DNA of 64,000 nucleotides from Thinopyrum elongatum (taxonomy: Eukaryota; Streptophyta; Magnoliopsida; Poales; Poaceae): assembly GCA_011799875.1 (NCBI GenBank), contig CM022298.1, positions 726,918,181 to 726,982,180 on the forward strand, given 5' to 3'. The position numbers and the translations under genes are program-made. The notes under the pieces are model-generated. The model did not search any database. It was given only the letters and a program-made list of their open reading frames with translations, and was not told the DNA's origin. Of the stretch, positions 36,436-46,530 are shown in pieces (within the stretch, counting starts at the first letter, position 1; each line of letters starts with the position of its first letter).

Positions 36436-39400
36436 GTATCTTAAGTTGGAACTGCCGCGGTGCGGGCAAAGCCGCGACAGTTCGAGAACTTCGTGAACTA
36501 GCGAAGAAATTTGTCCCTACCCTGCTTTGTATTGTCGAAACTCAGCTAGATAGAGTTCGGGTAGAAAATTTAGCAAGCACTTTGGGCTTTGATAATTCTT
36601 TTGCAGTTAGTAGTAATGGCCGGAGTGGCGGCCTTGGTATTTTTTGGAACAATCCAATAAAAGTTGAGATATTGGGGTACTCAGTGTATCATATTGACTG
36701 CTCTATAGATGAACCGGGCCATGACAAGTGGCGCGCATCTTGTTTCTATGGGGAGGCCCGAACACACTTGAGACATCAGACGTGGGACACCATGAAGGGA
36801 ATAGCAAGTTCAAGCGACCTTCCGTGGGTGTGCATAGGCGATTTTAATGAAGTGCTACGTCCAGAAGAACATGAGGGCATAGGCGAACGCAGTAACGCTC
36901 AGATTCAAGGGTTTCGTGACGCTGTTGATGTTTGCATGCTGATGGACTTGGGCTATGAGGGCAATTTCTGGACGTTTGAAAAGAGAGTCATAGACGGCAG
37001 CTACACAAGGTGTAGGTTGGATCGGGCTCTAGTATCGGCTGAGTTGAGTGCTCAGTACCCGGAGGCACACCTGAAACATGAAACTGCAGCCGGCTCTAAC
37101 CACTGCCCTATTCCTTTCAGCCTGAGAGGCGATAGTGCGCGCCCGCCGGAGAAACCTCCCTTCAGATACGAGGTTATGTGGGAGTCGCATGAGACCTGGC
37201 GTGATACGATCACCCAACACTGGAGTACGGATCAGAGTCCGGTAACAATGGAAGGCCTCAAGGAAAAACTTATGGCAGTATCAAACAACCTAGGCAGATG
37301 GAACAGGGAGACTTTCGGGTCTGTCCGCAAGGAGATTAAACATCTAAACTCCGAGTTACATCACTTACGAGGAGAGCCAGCTAGAGTGGGACCGACGCAT
37401 GCTGAGCTTAAGATAAATGAGCGACTTGTCGAGCTATACCATCAGGAGGAGATAATGTGGCGGCAACGGTCACGCATAGACTGGCTAGCTTCCGGCGACA
37501 AGAATACGAGGTTTTTCCATATGAGAGCTAGCTTGAGGAGAAAGAAAAATATGATTAAAGCGCTGGCCAACTCTCTAGGAGTCATGATCGATGACAGAGC
37601 AGCATTGAAAAGTATGGTGTTGGATTTCTATAAAGATCTGTACACCTCTGAAGGTGTCACTGGAATCGATCAGGTGTTGCAACATGTGCCTGTCAAAGTA
37701 ACAGATAGAATGAATGAACATCTCACCGCACCTTACACAAGGGAAGAAGTGAAAACATCGCTTTTCCAGGTGTTTCCCACAAAGTCTCCGGGGCCGGATG
37801 GCTTTCCCGCACACTTTTATCAGTGACACTGGGACTTATGCGGGGAGGAGGTCACAAATGCGGTGTTGAGGATTGTTCGAGGGGAGGAGAGTGCTGAATG
37901 TGTGAATGACACGGTCTTGGTGCTTATACCCAAGGTGATTAATCCAACCCTCTTAACTCAATTCCGCCCTATCAGCTTATGTAATGTCATTTACAAGATA
38001 GCATCAAAGGTCGTTGCAAACAGGCTGAAAGTGGTGCTACCAGATATTATTTCAGACGAGCAGTCAGCCTTCGTGCCAGGTAGACTGATAACTGACAATA
38101 TCATATGTGCATATGAGTGTTTACACTTTATGAAACGCAACAAGGCGAAGTCAAACAGCTTTTGCGCTTTAAAGCTGGATATGATGAAAGCATATGACTG
38201 GCTAGAGTGGTCTTATCTCCAAGCGATCATGGTCAAGCTGGGTTTTAATCAACAGTGGGTGAACATAGTAATGGGAATGATCAACTCGGTTTCGTTCTCA
38301 GTTCTGTTTAATGGAGAAAGACTTGAGAGTTTTTTGCCTTCACGTGGCATCCGTCAGGGAGACCCGATCTCCCCCTACCTCTTCTTGATCGCAGCAGAGG
38401 GCCTTTCGTGCCTTTTAAAAACTAGTTCTTGATCATCAGCACTCAGTGTGATAAAGGTGGCACCCACAGCTCCGGCTGTCAACCACCTTCTCTTCGCCGA
38501 TGATAGCCTGTTGCTGTTCAAGTCAAGTGTGCAGGGGGCGACAGAGGTGTCAAACCTTTTGGGTATATATTGCAATGCTTCTGGACAGAGGGTGAATCAT
38601 AACAAGTCATCTATCTTCTTCAGTAAAGGGACCCCGCAACCTGTGAGGGATAACATCAAAAACACGCTCAATGTCCAGAATGAATCTCTGAGTGATCGAT
38701 ATCTAGGAATGCCAACTGACGTGGGTCAGTCAAAGATGGGCACTTTCAGATATCTCCGAGACAGGGTTTGGGAAAAGGTGAAAGGCTGGATGGAGAAACT
38801 CTTATCGGCTGCGGGCAAGGAGGTACTTATAAAGGCAGTGGCCCAAGCTTTGCCGGTTTACTCTATGGCCTGCTTTAGACTTCCTCGTGGCCTGTGTGAT
38901 AACATCACGTCTATTATCCGTCAATTTTGGTGGGGAAGTAAAGCAGGTAGGAGGAAGCCTAGCTGGGTGGCTTGGGATGTTATGACAAGGCCAAAGCACT
39001 TGGGCGGTCTGGGTTTTCGTGACATGGAAATTTTCAATCTTGCGTTGCTTGCTAGGCAAGCCTGGAGAGTACTTACAGAACCTGATTCCTTGAGCGCCAG
39101 AATCTTGAAGGCGGCATATTTTCCGGAGACCACATTGCTCGAGGCACAACTTGGCGGGAGTGTCTCAGATTTGGAGGGCGGTGTTGGATGGACGGGACAT
39201 GCTCAAGCTTGGGATCATACGTCGTATTGGGAATGGGCAAACTACGCGTATTTGGAGCCACAACTGGCTTCCAAGACAGGGCATGATGAGGCCGATCTCA
39301 TCAAGGATCCCATCGCCGCCGATTATTGTCTCGGACCTGATCACCGTTGCAACTGCCACATGGAATGATGCACTAGTCCGATCGGTTTTTTTACCAATCG

Positions 39401-40547
39401 ATGCTGAGGTAATATTGAGCATACCCCTCTGCACGAACATCTCTGACTTCTGGGCATGGAGTGCTGAGAAAAAGGGTGACTTTTAGTTAGATCGGCGTAC
39501 AGGCTGATTATGCATACAAAGATCGCAAGAGAATCGTGGATAGACGAGGAGGAGGGAACTTCGGGGGCTGGGCGTGACAGCAGTTCGTGGTCGTCGCTAT
39601 GGGAAGTTAAGCTACCACCAAAGATCAAACTCTTTCTGTGGAGACTCGCAAGAAGTTCAATCCCGACCGCAGATGTTCTTGTACACAGAAATATGAGTGT
39701 TTCCGAAGCATGCAGGCTCTGTGGCGCCCGGGATTCTTGGAGGCATACGATGTTGGACTGCACTAACGCCCGGTGTACTTGGGCTCTATCGGACGAGGAC
39801 TTAGTCGAGAAGATGTGCCAACACAGCAACGATGATCCACGGCAGTGGCTGTTCGCCCTGAACGATGCACTGAACCCGCAACAATTTATGTTGATGGCAG
39901 TCACACTATGGGCTGTTTGGAGTGCAAAGAGGAAAGCGGTCTATGAGGATATCCACCAATCTCCTTTGTCTACACATCTTTTCATTCAACGATATATAGC
40001 CGAGTTCCAGTCCCAGACAAAGGCTCCGACGTTGAAAACGCCCGACCAGACACAGAGACTGAAGCATTGGCTGAAGCCGCCGCACAATATGTCGAAGATC
40101 AATGTCGATGCAGCAGTTGCAGAGAGGCGGGGAGTGGGAACTATTGCAGCAATAGCCAGAGATGAGTCAGGAGTGTTCTTGGGGGCGTCAACACTAGGCT
40201 TCACAGCGATCACCAACCCTACAACCTTAGAAGCTTTGGCAGTGAGGGAGGCGTTGGCACTGTCGGAAGATCTCCAACTTCAGTCGATCCATGTAGCCTC
40301 CGACTGCAAGGAGGTGGTTGACAGTATTAAGGAGAAGACCAGAGCAGAATTCGGAGCGATCGTGCATGAAATCATAGACTACTCTAGTAGATTTAATTCA
40401 TGTAATTTCGTTCATGAGTTTAGGAGCTCCAATGTGGAGGCTCACAATTTAGCAAAGCATGCATTAAAACTTGGGGTCGGCCGCCGTGTGTGGTTAGGTC
40501 ACCCCGGGAACCTCTCTTTCGTCCCGGTCCAACTGGTGACGACGTAA
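36432..40547 (+). pseudogene. LINE ORF2: endonuclease, reverse transcriptase, RNase H
   Basis: Starts at ATG 36,432 inside the ATGA overlap. The apurinic-type endonuclease motifs are SWNCRGAG, CIVETQ, CIGDFNEV, CRLDRALVS and SNHCP (SDH is usual, so a catalytic Asp is replaced by Asn). Reverse transcriptase blocks are PISLCNVIYKIASKVVANRL, QSAFVPGRLITDNI, GIRQGDPISPYLF and FADDSLLLF. Then come KLPPKIKLFLWRLA (zf-RVT) with CRLCGARDSWRHTMLDC, and RNase H (INVDAAV, EALAVREALALS, VASDCKEVVDS, NVEAHNLAKHAL). Breaks: TGA 37,824-37,826, TGA 38,430-38,432, a frameshift near 39,150 and a compensating one near 39,480. Both TGAs fit CGA-to-TGA changes. Inactive. Confidence 0.9.
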
Positions 40548-40576
40548 TAAAGCTTTGCGAATTGTCTCAAAAAAAA

Positions 40577-40589
40577 AGATGCTTCCGGG
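40577..40589. repeat. 3' target-site duplication of the LINE
   Basis: AGATGCTTCCGGG repeated after the A-run, identical to 35,683-35,695. Confidence 0.9.
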
Positions 40590-41334
40590 AGGTTTTCCTT
40601 TTTTATCCTTTTAGACCGGTTTTCATTCGGTTTTTATTTTCTTTTTCCCTTTTTTTAAATGAGAAAACTATTTTCAAAATCACAAAAAAATCAAATTCAT
40701 TTGTTTCCAAATTCATGAACCTTTTTCCAAACCCCTTTATTTTTTTAAATCCAAGACTTTTTTTCCAAATTGGTGAAAATTTTCAAATGCATGAAACTTT
40801 TCAAATGTTTGAACCTTTTTCCAAATTCGTGAACTTATTTATCAAAGTCGATGTAGTTTTCGCAAATTTGTGGTTTTTGAAAAAAATTTAAAAATTTCCA
40901 TATGTGTGAATTTTTTGCAAATCTACAATTTTTTAAATCCATTTTTATTTGATTTTCATTTTTTATGAGTTTCCCAATTCATTTTATTATTAAGAGCATG
41001 GCAATTTTTTGTTTTTGGTTATGGCAACTTCCAGTGTTATTCCCATTTGTTTTTGAAAATGAAAATATAAAGCATGTAAAATTTGTGAATGGGCCACCAC
41101 TATTATTTTTCGGCCAACACTTTTTTAATTAATAATGAAAATTTTGAATTTTCAGTTTTTTCCCAGGCAAACAATCATTTTACACTGGTGGTGAATGGGT
41201 TGTAGTTGGCCACTCTTTTGGGCCTGGAGCCACACTCGCAAAAGTCATTGGGGAATTGGTTCTTTTGATCGAGCCAAGTCCCGTGATTTCGCTCGAAGCA
41301 ACCCCCAGCTAAAGTCCCCCAACTAATGGGGTCC
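40590..41334. other. AT-rich degenerate repeat, no gene
   Basis: Degenerate short units resembling TTCATGAACCTTTTTCCAAA recur between 40,690 and 40,920, with T-rich filler before and after. The one open frame (40,490-40,891) spans the LINE end and is not a gene. Confidence 0.6.
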
Positions 41335-41535
41335 TAGTATTAATGTCTTGGTATATACCAATAACAAAGAGGCATTTAATAACCAGTTGTTGACAACCTA
41401 TATTTTGTCATGTATATTCCAATAACTCTTATGATAGTATTAATGTCTTGGTATATAAAGAACAAGAAGGCATTTAATAACCAGTTGTTGACAGGATATA
41501 TTTGGGTATATTCCAATAACTCTTATAATAGTATT
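41335..41535. repeat. Two tandem units of about 100 bp
   Basis: AGTATTAATGTCTTGGTATA, then GGCATTTAATAACCAGTTGT and ATTCCAATAACTCTTAT, occur in order twice (from about 41,335 and about 41,436). The second unit carries GTATATAAAG, a possible TATA box. Confidence 0.8.
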
Positions 41536-41572
41536 AATTGACATGTGTTGACTATGCATATAGATACAAAGG

Positions 41573-41893
41573 ATGACAACACTAACATTGGATTCTCCAT
41601 ATTTTTTTCCTGAAATGAAGATGCTCCGAGATGTGATAGTGCCTCTATATAATACCACAATAAGGACTCAAATAGAACGAGCAATATCAACCTCAAGGAA
41701 TATCTTGCAAGGGAGGAAGAAAATAGGTACCCACACTTCTGATGGCACTTACCAAGAACAACACAAATGCCCTATGTTTGGTAATTCTTATGATGTCTAC
41801 CACTTCGTTGCCATGCGAGGCAACTGGGAGAAACAAAGGTACACTCATTTGTTTAGACCAGTCAAATTTTGTATTAATATACGCAGACTTTAG
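41573..41893 (+). CDS. Hypothetical ORF, uncertain
   Basis: Open frame of 106 codons starting MTTLTLDSPYFFPEMKMLRD. A GT at AAATAG/GTACCC and one at CAAAG/GTACAC could be splice donors, so only part may be exonic. I do not recognise it. The phrase MLRDVIVPLYNT is weakly reminiscent of segments in large membrane glucan synthases, but nothing else supports that. It lies 55 bp before the defensin-like exon. It may be a gene fragment. Confidence 0.25.
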   Translation: MTTLTLDSPYFFPEMKMLRDVIVPLYNTTIRTQIERAISTSRNILQGRKKIGTHTSDGTYQEQHKCPMFGNSYDVYHFVAMRGNWEKQRYTHLFRPVKFCINIRRL

Positions 41894-41948
41894 GTTTTGA
41901 GACATTCTGGAGTAACATGTGTAATTTATACTACATTACTAATCCAAA

Positions 41949-42131
41949 ATGGGATGCAATACTTCTTTGGGCGTAGGTACAACTGCATTGATTGATGTGT
42001 GCAAACCTGACCGGTTATGCGAGAACCCGATAGGATACAATGTTACCTTGTGTAAGGTTTCATGTGAATGGTCTGGCTACAGTTTCGACAACAGCTATTG
42101 TGAAGAGGGTAAATGCTGCTGCGCATCCTAA
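41949..42131 (+). CDS. Defensin-like (CS-alpha-beta) peptide exon, signal peptide not found
   Basis: Sixty codons ending in TAA. Cysteines at 18, 24, 35, 39, 51, 56, 57 and 58 give C-x5-C-x10-C-x3-C-x11-C-x4-C-C-C. The CKVSC (C-x3-C) and CCC (C-x-C) spacing is the signature of the cysteine-stabilised alpha-beta fold of plant defensin-like peptides. Such genes usually have a first exon for the signal peptide. Here an acceptor, GGCGTAG, ends at 41,976, so the real exon 2 probably starts at 41,977 with the mature peptide. I found no convincing signal-peptide exon upstream. Polyadenylation-like AATAAA occurs near 42,184-42,194. Either an orphan exon or a gene whose exon 1 is far upstream. Its target is unknown. 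Confidence 0.55.
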   Translation: MGCNTSLGVGTTALIDVCKPDRLCENPIGYNVTLCKVSCEWSGYSFDNSYCEEGKCCCAS

Positions 42132-42731
42132 GGAATTAATCGATGTGCCAAAACGCCATGCTTGGAAGATATGGTGAAGTTCAATAAACAATAAAAATTA
42201 GTTTTGGCACGACTGTGCAACTTCATGATTTCATCAATATGAATGCTATCCAAGTTATTTTGATATCAAAGACCGTGTTTCAAAGTCGCCAAGGAAACGA
42301 GGGATGACTAATTACTGTGTCACTTTCTTCTTTTGTGTTTGCAATCCCTCTTACCAAAATCGGTTTTCTCTCTCTGAAGATCCAGGACCCTTTGCCAAGT
42401 GCGGTGACACTGACGACATTGAATTAGCAGTTTTTAATATCAAAATAACACGAATTAGCAAAACAATTTTCAAATAAAAAATAACTTGAATTAGCAAAAC
42501 TATTTCATATCAAAAATAAAATAAAATGGATAGTGTCTTCATTGATCTTCAAGAACTTGTGGGCGAGGAGCTCTCTTCCAAGGCCATAATCGCTCAATTA
42601 CTTTATTCGCTAGCACCGCACGATTGGAATCGTTTGAGTTCATTAATTTGCCCCACCGCGGTGACGAAGGCGGCCGGCGGCTCGCTCGGCCACGGCTGGC
42701 CGCTGGATCACATGTGACCCATTTCGTACTT
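42132..42731. other. No gene supported
   Basis: Holds the probable 3' region of the defensin-like exon and an isolated 63-codon frame (42,526-42,717, MDSVFIDLQELVGEEL) without context. Nothing else was recognised. Confidence 0.5.
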
Positions 42732-42999
42732 GGCTGGTGTATGCTGCTGCCCGTAATGAGAGTATCATAGGTAGTATCATGCATGCCAACTAAACACTTT
42801 TGATGAGGTGGCATAGAATTAAATGAAGAAAGAGATGCTTGAGTGTCATATTAAATGATGTGCTACTTTGTGTCATGCATGGTAATAAATATAGCCCTCT
42901 ATGATACCAAGATATGATACTATGCATTACGGATGTAGTATCATACACTAGTATCATATGCATGATACTAGTATATGATACACCCCATTACAACCAGCC
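42732..42999. mobile_element. MITE rich in GATACTA/TAGTATC, about 268 bp
   Basis: Imperfect terminal inverted repeats: GGCTGGT..GTAATGAGAGTATCATA at the left and, reversed, GGCTGGTTGTAATGGGGTGT followed by ATCATA at the right. The interior is full of (A/G)TATCAT words. No target-site duplication is certain, so the superfamily is left open. Confidence 0.7.
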
Positions 43000-43276
43000 T
43001 GAAGAATGAAGTTCACGTGGAATTAATCCCGCGGCCTATGCGTTTTCGGCCGTCAAATTTCGTGATCTGGGCGTTCCTTAGTGGAATATAAGACATGTAC
43101 TGTAGTAAGTATGTGTTTAATAAGGTTAAAACAAAATAATTATTCATGTTTTTTTAACTAGTCACAAGGACAAGAACACTATAAGCAACTGAGATTTCGC
43201 GATGCACTTGCACATGCGATCCATTACTATTACTGAGTCGCAAAAAAAAAATAAAAAAAATCTATGGGATTTGGGG

Positions 43277-43492
43277 TCAGTTGAGCCTCTGGATGCACAC
43301 GATGCGCCAGTCATCCTCGCGCACGGACACGAGCAGGACGAACGCCTCGTGCTCCCCCTGCACGTCCACCACGGTCCAGCCATGCCGTCGGCTTCCTTCC
43401 CCCGCTGCACGGCGTAGATGGTCCCTTCATGCTCGATGATGCAGTCGCGCTCCACGCCATGCCGTCAGCTGCGGGGTGTACGGGAAGGCCAT
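43277..43492 (-). pseudogene. Small gene or gene fragment with paired frameshifts
   Basis: On the minus strand, ATG at 43,492 begins MAFPYTPQLTAW. One base later in frame it continues VERDCIIEHEGTIYAVQRGK, and a second shift is needed to read DVQGEHEAFVLLVSVREDDW and end at TGA 43,277. The total is exactly 216 bases, so the two shifts compensate. The hydrophobic/acidic pattern, with W, V and E conserved-looking positions, looks like genuine coding sequence. I do not recognise the family. Upstream DNA contains CCGTACGTACT-type sequence but no clear TATA. Confidence 0.45.
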
Positions 43493-43689
43493 GATGCTGG
43501 TGTCGGCCGGAAATTAGATACTACTCCGTACGTACTATAGATCGCAGAGTGAGCTGATCGATCGCGCGCCTTCTTGCAGAGCTTGAGCCGAGCGGGAGCT
43601 TGTGTGGAGCTCGTGCAACTAGCTAGTGAAGGATGTTTCTTTTAAAACCGAATCCTTGATTGCACGCGTCTTCTTTTTCTTTTCTGAAA

Positions 43690-43945
43690 CTAGCACATAT
43701 CAGTGACGGAGCCAGGATTTTCGACCTGCGTATGCAGAGTTAATTTTATTTGGCTGCACAACAATGTATGTCATAAAAATGTTCATAATAATAATAGCGA
43801 AACTATAAATTATTATTTTGCTTTCAACATCGATAGACACCGGTGTTGATGTTGATGTGGAACTTATCTTTAGCGCTTTTGAAGCTCTGTCCCACCAACA
43901 CTTCAAATCACCGCACTCGTTCTTCAGTTTCACACCCATACAGAA
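43690..43945 (-). mobile_element. Fragment with GTGACGGAGCCAGGAT motif
   Basis: CAGTGACGGAGCCAGGATTT (43,701) is a string found at many grass repeat ends and often annotated as hAT-like. The minus-strand frame 43,939-43,700 (start MGVKLKNECGDLKCWWDRAS) lies over it. Superfamily not certain. Confidence 0.35.
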
Positions 43946-44358
43946 AAAATATATATGTTAGATAGTGAGATGGTGCATGGTGGACAGTCTTACAAATTTG
44001 AATGTACATAATTCTAGATTTTAGCTGAATAAAATATTAAAATTCAACTTGTTTCTCTTGCACTTCTGCACAAGTTTTATAGCGAGCCAATGCCAACCAC
44101 GCTCAAAATTGACTGGATGCCACAATAGATTAATAAAAAAAATAGGGACCGAAGATAATACTCTATTCTTTACTAACAATTCAAAGTGATCAAAATTGAA
44201 GTCTAACAAGAAACAATCAGACGATGGGCGAATTGCGCACACCCCCTTTGCCGACCTGTCTGCTAGATGGCAGATGCGCGGAGTGCGTACTAGGAGGATG
44301 ACGTGGGCAGGCTAAGAAGATCGATCGGTGAGAGGTGGCGATCCGCAATGGGCGAAAA
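43946..44358. other. No gene recognised; leader of the next ORF
   Basis: AT-rich to about 44,230, then more GC-rich before the ATG at 44,359. No clear TATA box. Confidence 0.5.
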
Positions 44359-44751
44359 ATGATGCGGCGGTTCCTTCCGATGGTCGGTGCCAGGACGGCG
44401 GCGTTCCTCGTGCGCCGTTACCGTATTTATTCCCTCACGGAAGAGAAGTCTCGTCGGATATGGGTGATGGATGAGGAGACCATGGCGGCTTATGCCATGA
44501 CCAAACCCCGTCTCATGGTGGAGGAGATTCAGTTCTACGGTAACAAGGAGAAGGAGCATATGAAGGAGGAGGACGAGGAGATGGATCGGAAAATTTCCGA
44601 GAAGATCGGTAGGTATTTCGAGGAGTTGGAGATGGATGGCATATTCGACACATTCGATGATGAGGAGGAGGTCAAGCCGTCTACTGGCACTGACGGCGAG
44701 GCAGGATCTTCCCGCATGAATGCGATGATCATCGACTCAGATGACGATTAG
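44359..44751 (+). CDS. Acidic hypothetical protein, 130 residues
   Basis: ATG at 44,359 (the frame is open a little further upstream but without an ATG). The N-terminal part is basic (MMRRFLPMVGARTAAFLVRR). The middle has EEIQFYGNKEKEHMKEEDEE, likely helical and charged. The tail is strongly acidic (FDTFDDEEEVK, MIIDSDDD). No signal peptide, membrane segment or known domain is seen. Codon use is even and the frame is intact, unlike the transposon remnants around it. It may be a low-copy gene or part of a transposon-associated ORF. Triplet-like GTAGTAGTAG repeats follow the stop. Confidence 0.4.
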   Translation: MMRRFLPMVGARTAAFLVRRYRIYSLTEEKSRRIWVMDEETMAAYAMTKPRLMVEEIQFYGNKEKEHMKEEDEEMDRKISEKIGRYFEELEMDGIFDTFDDEEEVKPSTGTDGEAGSSRMNAMIIDSDDD

Positions 44752-45465
44752 TTTTGGTGATATATGTAGTAGTGGTGTTGAATTATGTAGTAGTAGTGAT
44801 GATCTATGTAGTAGTAGTGTTGAAGTGATGATGCATGTAGTAGTGCTGGACTATTTAGTCATTCAATGGTCATCTATATAGTGTTTAATTATTTCGAGCC
44901 TTCTAGGTTAAGAATCTCGACTGTTCCAGTAATAGGCTTCGAATGTTTGTCGGCAAACTTAAAGACTAGCTATTGGTTTTGTGTGTTGACTTTCAGTCCC
45001 ATGGGGCTCCCTTTCTAAGAGATGTTCCTTGAGGGTAAAGCAGGAGGAGAATGGACGGACCGACCATCACGGACGGTCAAAATACCAGTGACGGCGAGGC
45101 AGGTTGCATCATATATACAACCAATTGAGATGAGAGATGTTTCTTGATGGAAGAATCCTGACGGTTGTCCTCGGAAGTCGTTCCTCCTCATCTCTTCCTC
45201 GGAGACCTTGGTAATATTGGAGGAGATATGGTGGAACGACCATCACCGATAGTTGAACAAGCAGTGAAGGGGTGTCCACCATATATACAAACACTTGAGA
45301 GTTGATAGTTGTTGAAGAGAGACTGGACGGACTAAAAGTCAACCCACATGCCAAATAAGCTATTCTTTTGGGATTGACTTCATGTTAGGTATGTGTGCGG
45401 ACCTCATGATTACAAATTCAAGTGTTCTTCTTCATGTTAGGTTAGGTATGTGTGTACACTAGCGG
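44752..45465. repeat. Degenerate tandem repeats
   Basis: Four copies of an ATG(T)AGTAGTAGTG-type unit (44,764-44,855). Two diverged copies of about 70 bp contain (A)CGACCATCAC.GA and ..TCATATATACAA.CA.TTGAGA (about 45,058-45,130 and 45,235-45,305). No gene. Confidence 0.6.
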
Positions 45466-45499
45466 ATGACAAAGATGTGGATTTGGAGACGCCTTGTCA

Positions 45500-45735
45500 G
45501 GGAGACCCAGGGCGCCGACATGGGGGCTACAACGGCAAGTAGGACGACCGCCTCGAGGAGAGCGCTCATCCAGCTGCCGAGAGAGCGGAGGCAGCAACCG
45601 AGAGGGTGGCTGTCTGCGAGGAGAGAGATTGTGCAGCGGCGGAGACTACGGCTGCAGCGGCCGACATGGCGGTGGCCTGAAAGGAGAGCGCTCGTGCAGC
45701 AACCGAGAAGGAGGCTGCATCAGCTGAGAAAGCTC
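45500..45735 (+). other. Ala/Glu-rich coding-like remnant
   Basis: Reading GAGAGCGCTCATCC onwards gives an Ala/Glu/Arg-rich coil-like string (AAERAEAATERVAVCEERDC) with a TGA near 45,680, after which the same composition continues. All three plus frames are open over parts of it, so frame choice rests on composition only. It is possibly the tail of a transposon-encoded coiled-coil protein. Confidence 0.3.
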
Positions 45736-46530
45736 TACTACTGGGAAAAGGCTTATAGATGGCCTCAAATTAGTGGCGGGCATGGTCAGGAATCCGCCAC
45801 TGATACTTTTCCAAAATAGCAGTGGCAGGTGAAGAAAAATACCCGCCATTGCTGTGCCCACTCAAGTGTCGAGCATCAGTGATAACCTGTCCCATGTAAA
45901 CTATTCCGAATTAGCCCACGGGATGGAAACTGCAGTGGCAGGCGCCCTGTAGTTGCCCGCCACTGGTTTGTCATAAACTAGTGGCGGGCATGGAACACAC
46001 TCTCCACAACTATATTTCGGCAAGGAGTGTGAAAAATTTCCAGAATTTATAACAGTTACCAGTGGCAGGTGCTGTCAGCTACCTGCCGCACATGTCTTAA
46101 ATATGATAACTCTTGAGAAATCATAGCAAACCAACCTAAAATAATTTGAAATTTGACCTTGAATCTTTCAATGGTGTGTCTTAATCATGGAAAAAGTTTG
46201 AAGTTCAATTGATCTTCGAAAGATGACTTCAGTTAGGCAGGCGGTGGTTTCCGTTCGAAACCCTTACACTTTGCCAAAGAGGGTTCAACTTGTACACAAA
46301 GTGCAAGTTTTTGAACTAATGCTCTGAAATTTTTACTACACCCCACATGGGTCCACTACTGCATGAATGCCTATCAGTGGCGGGCGCCAAAAGCCTTGCA
46401 GTGGCGGGCAAGGCTGTCAGGGCCGCCCGCCACTAACCTCCTGCCACTGCTAACATGGCATGCATTAGTGGCGGATGCGCGCCCACCACTGGTAAAGACA
46501 TAGCAGTGGCGGGCTTTACCTAACGCCCGC
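45736..46530. mobile_element. CACTA-like end with AGTGGCGGG subterminal repeats
   Basis: CTACTACTGGGAAAAGGC at about 45,735 resembles a CACTACTGG terminus with the first bases altered. About a dozen copies of AGTGGCGGGC or its inverse GCCCGCCACT follow on both strands up to 46,528. The other end is not seen; an LTR starts directly inside the last repeat. Confidence 0.55.

Larger units (their letters stand above)
35696..40576 (+). mobile_element. L1-type LINE, 5'-truncated, 4.88 kb
   Basis: Flanked by a perfect 13-bp target-site duplication and ending in AATAAAGCTTTGCG, a short spacer and an A-run. The 5' end lies inside ORF1, the usual result of incomplete reverse transcription. It encodes ORF1 (nucleic-acid binding, knuckle) and ORF2 with endonuclease, reverse transcriptase, a zf-RVT segment and a C-terminal RNase H, the plant L1 arrangement with RNase H. 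Two in-frame TGAs and paired frameshifts make it non-autonomous. The A-tail is short (about 9). Confidence 0.92.

Noticed and set aside
34438..40576. Twin-priming 5' inversion of one LINE
   Set aside because: The perfect 13-bp target duplication abuts the plus-strand element itself, so the inverted piece lies outside it.
41573..41893. Callose-synthase fragment
   Set aside because: Only one short phrase is reminiscent; no catalytic or membrane segment supports it.
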